Shown: piece after piece, positions 59,901-64,000 of the stretch
How positions within the stretch are numbered: position 1 is the first letter of the stretch
Layout: each line of letters begins with the position of its first letter
Origin: Chalara sp. BL73
Lineage: Eukaryota; Ascomycota; Leotiomycetes; Helotiales
Reading direction: 5' to 3'
Assembly (NCBI GenBank): GCA_918026815.1
Contig: CAKJVC010000207.1
Span: 62,001 to 126,000 of the forward strand
Length of the DNA stretch: 64,000 nucleotides
Translations under genes and position numbers: made by a program
The notes under the pieces: generated by a model
Seen by the model: the letters and a program-made list of their open reading frames with translations, nothing else
Told to the model about the DNA's origin: nothing
Database searches by the model: none

Positions 59901-61244
59901 CTTAAGGATTCTTTTCGGGATCGGTATTAGGTCTTGCTTAAGGTATGAACGTAATTGGAAAGACCGGCCTGCGGGCTGTAGTTGGTAATATGTGCGTGAG
60001 AATGGAAAAAGTTCACAGAACTGGTAACGACAGAGATTAACTCCTGAAAGAACGTAATGACGACTGGTGAAGAAAAGTCAAGTGGAATGAATGAATGGCT
60101 GGCGTTAGAAATTACTGGCGATGAGAGGTGTATAAATGTCTAGATTAATGTGGAGAAAGCCGAGACTTCAGATGGAGGAGAACATTTGATGCTGGACTGA
60201 TGTCGGCTATCGTAGATCATACTAATGCGGTATCACAGTTCCGGTTTCATTGACCGAACTCCCCTTGCGTTCGGACGAGCATATTGAAACATGAATGATA
60301 TATCATCGCACAGATTCGTGAATGGAAGGATTGATTCTCCAAGCGCGCACTTGAGCCTGGGATTCATGTACCCAAGCATTCGCAATTACCCTTCCTATTA
60401 GATTCCCGGAAGAGAGACTGGAATCAAGGTATCGAGCTTTCCCGTCGAGCACTTGTCGTTCCTGCGGAAAAGCATGTGTAGCCGGCTCCGTGAATTGATC
60501 CCTGACGCCAAGGCTTCCTCCAGCAAAATTCTTTGGATGAAACCTTAGGTTCGAGACACAACCAGTCTGGGGTATCTCACCAAGCTGCGCATGACCTTTT
60601 TGAGACTTTTAAGAGACTCTTAAGATCCCTTGGCTCTTCTGAAAGAGAAGTCTATCCAGGCGTTAAGTCAAACCACAAATGTGGTAAAACAGCCATGGAT
60701 CTTGTGTACCACGTGGCTCAATAAGTCATTCCGAGGTTTAGGTGATGCACAGGAAAGGTCTGTTCTAGCGATTTTCAAGTAGTCCACCGCAGAGCAGACC
60801 GAGCGAGCATTCAATCATTTGAGGTCATTCTACAAGCAAAAGTGATTAGCCTAGCGTGTGCGGTCTTCAACCACGATGCAGATGATCACGGGTGTCGACA
60901 AGCACCGCGGTTGAACATGTTAGTGATTAATCATATCTCCCGGGAGGACTAAGCTCCCCATAATTGGATCTCAATGTTGTTCAGAGTATCGCGAGGGCGG
61001 TTGTTATGTTAGTTGCCAGTAGCGGAAAGAGGTGTAGAGGAGAGGTATCCTATGCTGCGAAAAAAAATAGTCTTGGCAACCAAACAATGCGCGTTCTCTC
61101 CCTTTTGTTTGGGTTTCATGGCTATACTGCTTGCGAACAAAATTATACCTACAAGATAGCAAGACTTCAATGCAGTTAGCTGAATCTGATGACATCATCA
61201 TGGAAGAACTCGCTGAGATTTGCAACCGTTGAATCATATGTCGC
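59901..61244. other. Intergenic
   Basis: 1.3 kb. It holds the promoter of the Q/N-rich gene and the 3' region of the monooxygenase. Short frames at 60533-60724 and 60964-61179 have no coding character. Confidence 0.45.
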
Positions 61245-63058
61245 TCAAGGATTCAGAGCTGCAAATTTAAACGCGCTACCAGGATGTGAGTCCCGAAGCC
61301 TCGAATCTCCAGGTGTCCCATATAAATTCTCCCTGAGGGTGCCTCCAAGGACGGCATACTCGTTCGAGTCACCAAGCCAGCCTCTTCTTTCAAGTACAGG
61401 AATGAGAAATTCAATGACGTCCTTCCAAGCCTGAGGAACAACAACATGCCCAATATTGAACCCGTCTATATCAGCGATAGTAATCCATCGTTCCAGTTCA
61501 TCAGCCACCGTGTCTCCTGTTCCTACTGTGAAAGGCGAATTCCCTCCCATCGCGCTCCATTCGCCAAGAACACGAGGAGTCCAGCTCGAGTAGCCATCGG
61601 GTCTGATTGTCAGAATCTCGCGTTGTTTTAGAGTCAGGTGGCTTAGCGAGGGATCATTAGGGTCTTTCGGGAAGTCCTCATCCAGTCCAAATTGAGCGAT
61701 GTCGATGCCTGAAATGCCACAAAACTTTGCCAAGGATCCCTCGAGGCTCGAATATTTTCGATATTCTTCCAGTTTAGCCTGTGCTTCTTCTTCGGTGGCA
61801 CCTAAGACTGGTGTAAATGACATGAAAAATTTGAGAGCCAAGGGATCACGCCCTTGAGATGCCGCAAGCTCTCTTGTCTTCTTTATTTTTTCCCCAAGAA
61901 CTCTTGGATTGGCACTGCTGATGAAAATACACTCGGCGTGTTTCGATCCAAATGCTGCACCGGCTCTTTCCCAGTCAGCGGACCAGAAGGGCTGTATATC
62001 TAAGAAACACTTACGGGGACATTCCAGCTTGAAATAACAGCGGTGTTCGCTGCGGGCTTGGGTCTACCTGGTGCGCACTTACGCACTTGAAGTATTTTCC
62101 CTTGTGTTCAATCAGCCGTACTTTGTCTGGATCTGTGAAAACTCCAGTTTTTAGGTCTTGAATTACTGCATCATCAGCCCAGGAACCTTCCCATAACCTT
62201 GGCACGATTAGTCTATTCTCATCTCATCAATTTTTTGGGAACTGACTTGTAGACTAGTTCGAGATACTCGTCAGCCATAACATAGCGTTCATCATGTTCC
62301 GGAAGGGCGTCGAGACCCACCGCGCGTGCAGCAGTATCCGCCCAGGAGGTCACGATATTCTTGTCCAAGTAAGCCAACCTGCAAGAATACGGACTCGTGA
62401 ATGACACCTACCCACGCAATCCTCCCTTTGGTCAAATGATCTAGCGTAGAGAACCGCTTTGCCAGGAGGAATGGCGGTTCAAAGGTTGAACAAGCAGTGA
62501 TTCCAAACCCAAGGCTTTTAGTCACGGCTGCCATTGCTGAGACAATCTATAACACAGTCAAAATTTTCGTTTGATCTTCGATCAAAAATCTCTCGCTCAC
62601 CACGAAAGGGTCATAAAGTGGCCATTGGGCACCAGAACGTATAGCAGGTGCATGACTTCCTTGATATGTTGCATGTGATCCAAAGTTATCTGCCAGAAAC
62701 AGAGCATTAAACTTGCCTTTCTCGAGGAGTTTCGCAAGATCAATCCAGTAGTCAAGGTTCTTCTTCGTAATGCTTTTATCCGCTGGGTTTCTCCATTGCC
62801 CAACACTTTAAAAAATTTAGCCATATCTTTGGCCTGATATCAAGACAAAGATGCTGACCTTGTATGCCCAATTCCATTCATATCGAATGCATTTAACAAA
62901 ATTCTCTTCTTTTTTTGCGCAGAAGTTTGTCCGTTGGTGCTGCGAGATAGTTCTGATTCTTTTGGAATAGATGGGTCTCCTTTCGCATGTTTAGAGCTAT
63001 GTTGAACGCCATTTTCCTTCTTTCTCTTTCGCGATTGCTGCTTCAAAATTTCGGACAT
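61245..63058 (-). CDS. FMN-dependent bacterial-luciferase-like monooxygenase, NtaA/SnaA/DszA family
   Basis: There are six exons, 63058-62859, 62805-62601, 62546-62412, 62359-62247, 62197-62015 and 61965-61245, giving 518 residues. Family text is continuous across the joins: KKRILLNAFDMNGIGHT, SVGQWRNPADKSITKKNLDY, ALFLADNFGSHATYQGS, GFGITACSTFEPPFLLAKRF, KGRIAWNIVTSWADTAARA, LWEGSWADDAV and PSPQRTPLLFQAG. The last exon carries DTVADELERWITIADIDGFN. These enzymes use reduced FMN and O2 to oxidise small organic substrates (nitrilotriacetate, dibenzothiophene sulfone, pristinamycin precursor); here the substrate is unknown. The first 45 residues are basic and low in complexity (SRKRKKENG), an extension not needed for catalysis. 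Confidence 0.9.
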
Positions 63059-63735
63059 GATGTCAAAGCATAGCCTTCAGGATAGCTTAAGGGGAGTTCA
63101 AAATCCATAGTTGATGGGTGTTGAGATCGTCCTATAATTTATCCCACTTTATACAAAGTGCTTGCTTCATATGCTGAAGCAAAACTGACCTGATTGTAAT
63201 GATTCCCGTGCCAAGCAGCTCCAATATGCCATCCTTATTGGTTCCCGCTTAGTTATACGCCATATACAGCAATTCAGACGTCACTTCGATAGAAGTCTGC
63301 CATCATTATCCAATTAATCGAGACGAAGGCAACTTATAAGCTAGACATTGCAATACAGTGGAGAATATTGGCAATAATCTCAAGCTGAGATACATCCCCA
63401 CTATTGATCCTACTTTTCAAATTCTGGAGAGTTGGTGAAGGGGGGTGGATTTCATCAACTGATATTCATTGGTTTAGCATCCAATTCGGAAGTGGGATAT
63501 CTATGTACTTTGCAGGTACGTTGGTAATGAAATCTTATCATGTACCTCGTGCAAATAGACCTGCATTATTGTATCATTTCAATCGTAACAAATTTTTCGT
63601 TTCTGTACCAGCATATCATAAGTGGATATGACTTTATGGAAGTACTTTAGGAGCCAAGAAGCATCTTAACCTTCTTCAAGCCAGCATCTTAGGTCCATTT
63701 TTGCATAGCTGTATCATTTAGCATAAGATAGAATC
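63059..63735. other. Divergent intergenic region
   Basis: 677 bp between the monooxygenase and the permease. No operator was recognised; a small frame at 63404-63631 is not called. Confidence 0.4.
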
Positions 63736-64000
63736 ATGGTTTCAAAGTTTAAGGACATTGAGACAAGCGGCAGTTATGATTTCCCGGAAAATTCAAGTAT
63801 CTCAGGTCCATCAAAAATATCTGACAGGCCGCAGCCTGGAATCACAGCAGCCAAGATTCGCGAGCATACTGATGCAGTTACAGATGCGAAAGTCGCATTC
63901 CTTGACGCCTTTTCGCCGGAGGAAGAAAAGGCGATCATGAGAAAAGTAGATTATCGCATTCTTATCCTTATTGGATTTATGTCTTTGGTGAAGCAGGTAA
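63736..64000 (+). CDS. MFS permease, allantoate/anion:cation symporter type, first exon only
   Basis: Exon 1 runs 63736-63996 (87 codons) and ends at a GTAA donor cut by the window edge. The N-terminal tail is Ser/Pro-rich. It then shows the family entry to helix 1: FSPEEEKAIMRKVDYRILIL followed by IGFMSLVKQ. This charged EEEK...RKVD.R pattern precedes the first helix of Dal5/Tna1-like plasma-membrane permeases for small organic anions. It is divergent from the flavin monooxygenase, so the two may form a catabolic pair of uptake and oxidation. No further domains can be seen. Confidence 0.72.
   Translation, partial: MVSKFKDIETSGSYDFPENSSISGPSKISDRPQPGITAAKIREHTDAVTDAKVAFLDAFSPEEEKAIMRKVDYRILILIGFMSLVKQV

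Noticed and set aside
59624..59930. Val/Leu/Ile-rich plus-strand frames opposite the Q/N tract
   Set aside because: They are reverse-complement shadows of Asn/Gln codons and not membrane proteins.
1..64000. tRNA, rRNA, CRISPR, insertion sequences and bacterial-style promoters
   Set aside because: No box A/box B pair with a cloverleaf, no repeat-spacer array and no transposase were recognised. The gene structure is eukaryotic.

Overview
The window is nuclear DNA from a filamentous ascomycete (Pezizomycotina). Genes are split by 45-70 nt introns with GTAAGT-type donors, CTAAC/CTGAC branch sites and YAG acceptors. It also carries families typical of this group: HET-domain, UstYa/DUF3328, a Zn2Cys6 regulator, a Git3/cAMP-receptor-like GPCR and a PL4 rhamnogalacturonan lyase. 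A leotiomycete-like source is a guess only. All exon models were read by eye from splice signals and frame continuity; no search was run.

Layout. 1-5.3 kb: a 5'-truncated conserved gene, a small cysteine-rich secreted protein and a two-helix membrane protein. 7.6-9.9 kb: a HET-domain gene broken by one base. 14.6-16.3 kb: a hexose transporter. 19.1-25.4 kb: a seven-exon GPCR, a conserved nuclear-type protein and a secreted eqolisin-fold protein. 27.7-38 kb: a housekeeping block with CDP-diacylglycerol synthase, the divergent ATRIP/Rad26 checkpoint gene and a 1322-residue SMP/C2 lipid-transfer protein. 38.4-40.6 kb: a secreted rhamnogalacturonan lyase.

40.8-55.3 kb is the notable part, a compact gene cluster that looks like a fungal ribosomal-peptide (dikaritin-type RiPP) pathway. 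Its centre is a secreted precursor at 50.1-50.6 kb on the minus strand, with a signal peptide and seven repeats. Each repeat ends in a dibasic Kex2-type site (KKR or RKR) and carries the same core, PSWYYD. Around it are four UstYa-family oxidases (HxxHC plus H[VI][DE]HC motifs), two membrane-anchored tyrosinases and a Zn2Cys6 regulator. In the inferred route, the precursor enters the secretory pathway and Kex2 cuts it into near-identical peptides. The UstYa proteins and tyrosinases then oxidise and cross-link the Trp/Tyr-rich core. I do not recognise a named product with this core.

55.4-64 kb: a large Cys/His-rich membrane protein, a small bZIP protein only 47 bp upstream of it, a Q/N-rich secreted protein, an NtaA-type flavin monooxygenase and the first exon of an MFS permease cut by the window edge. 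Intergenic stretches are long and gene-poor in 9.9-14.6, 16.3-19.1, 25.3-27.8 and 48.6-50.1 kb.
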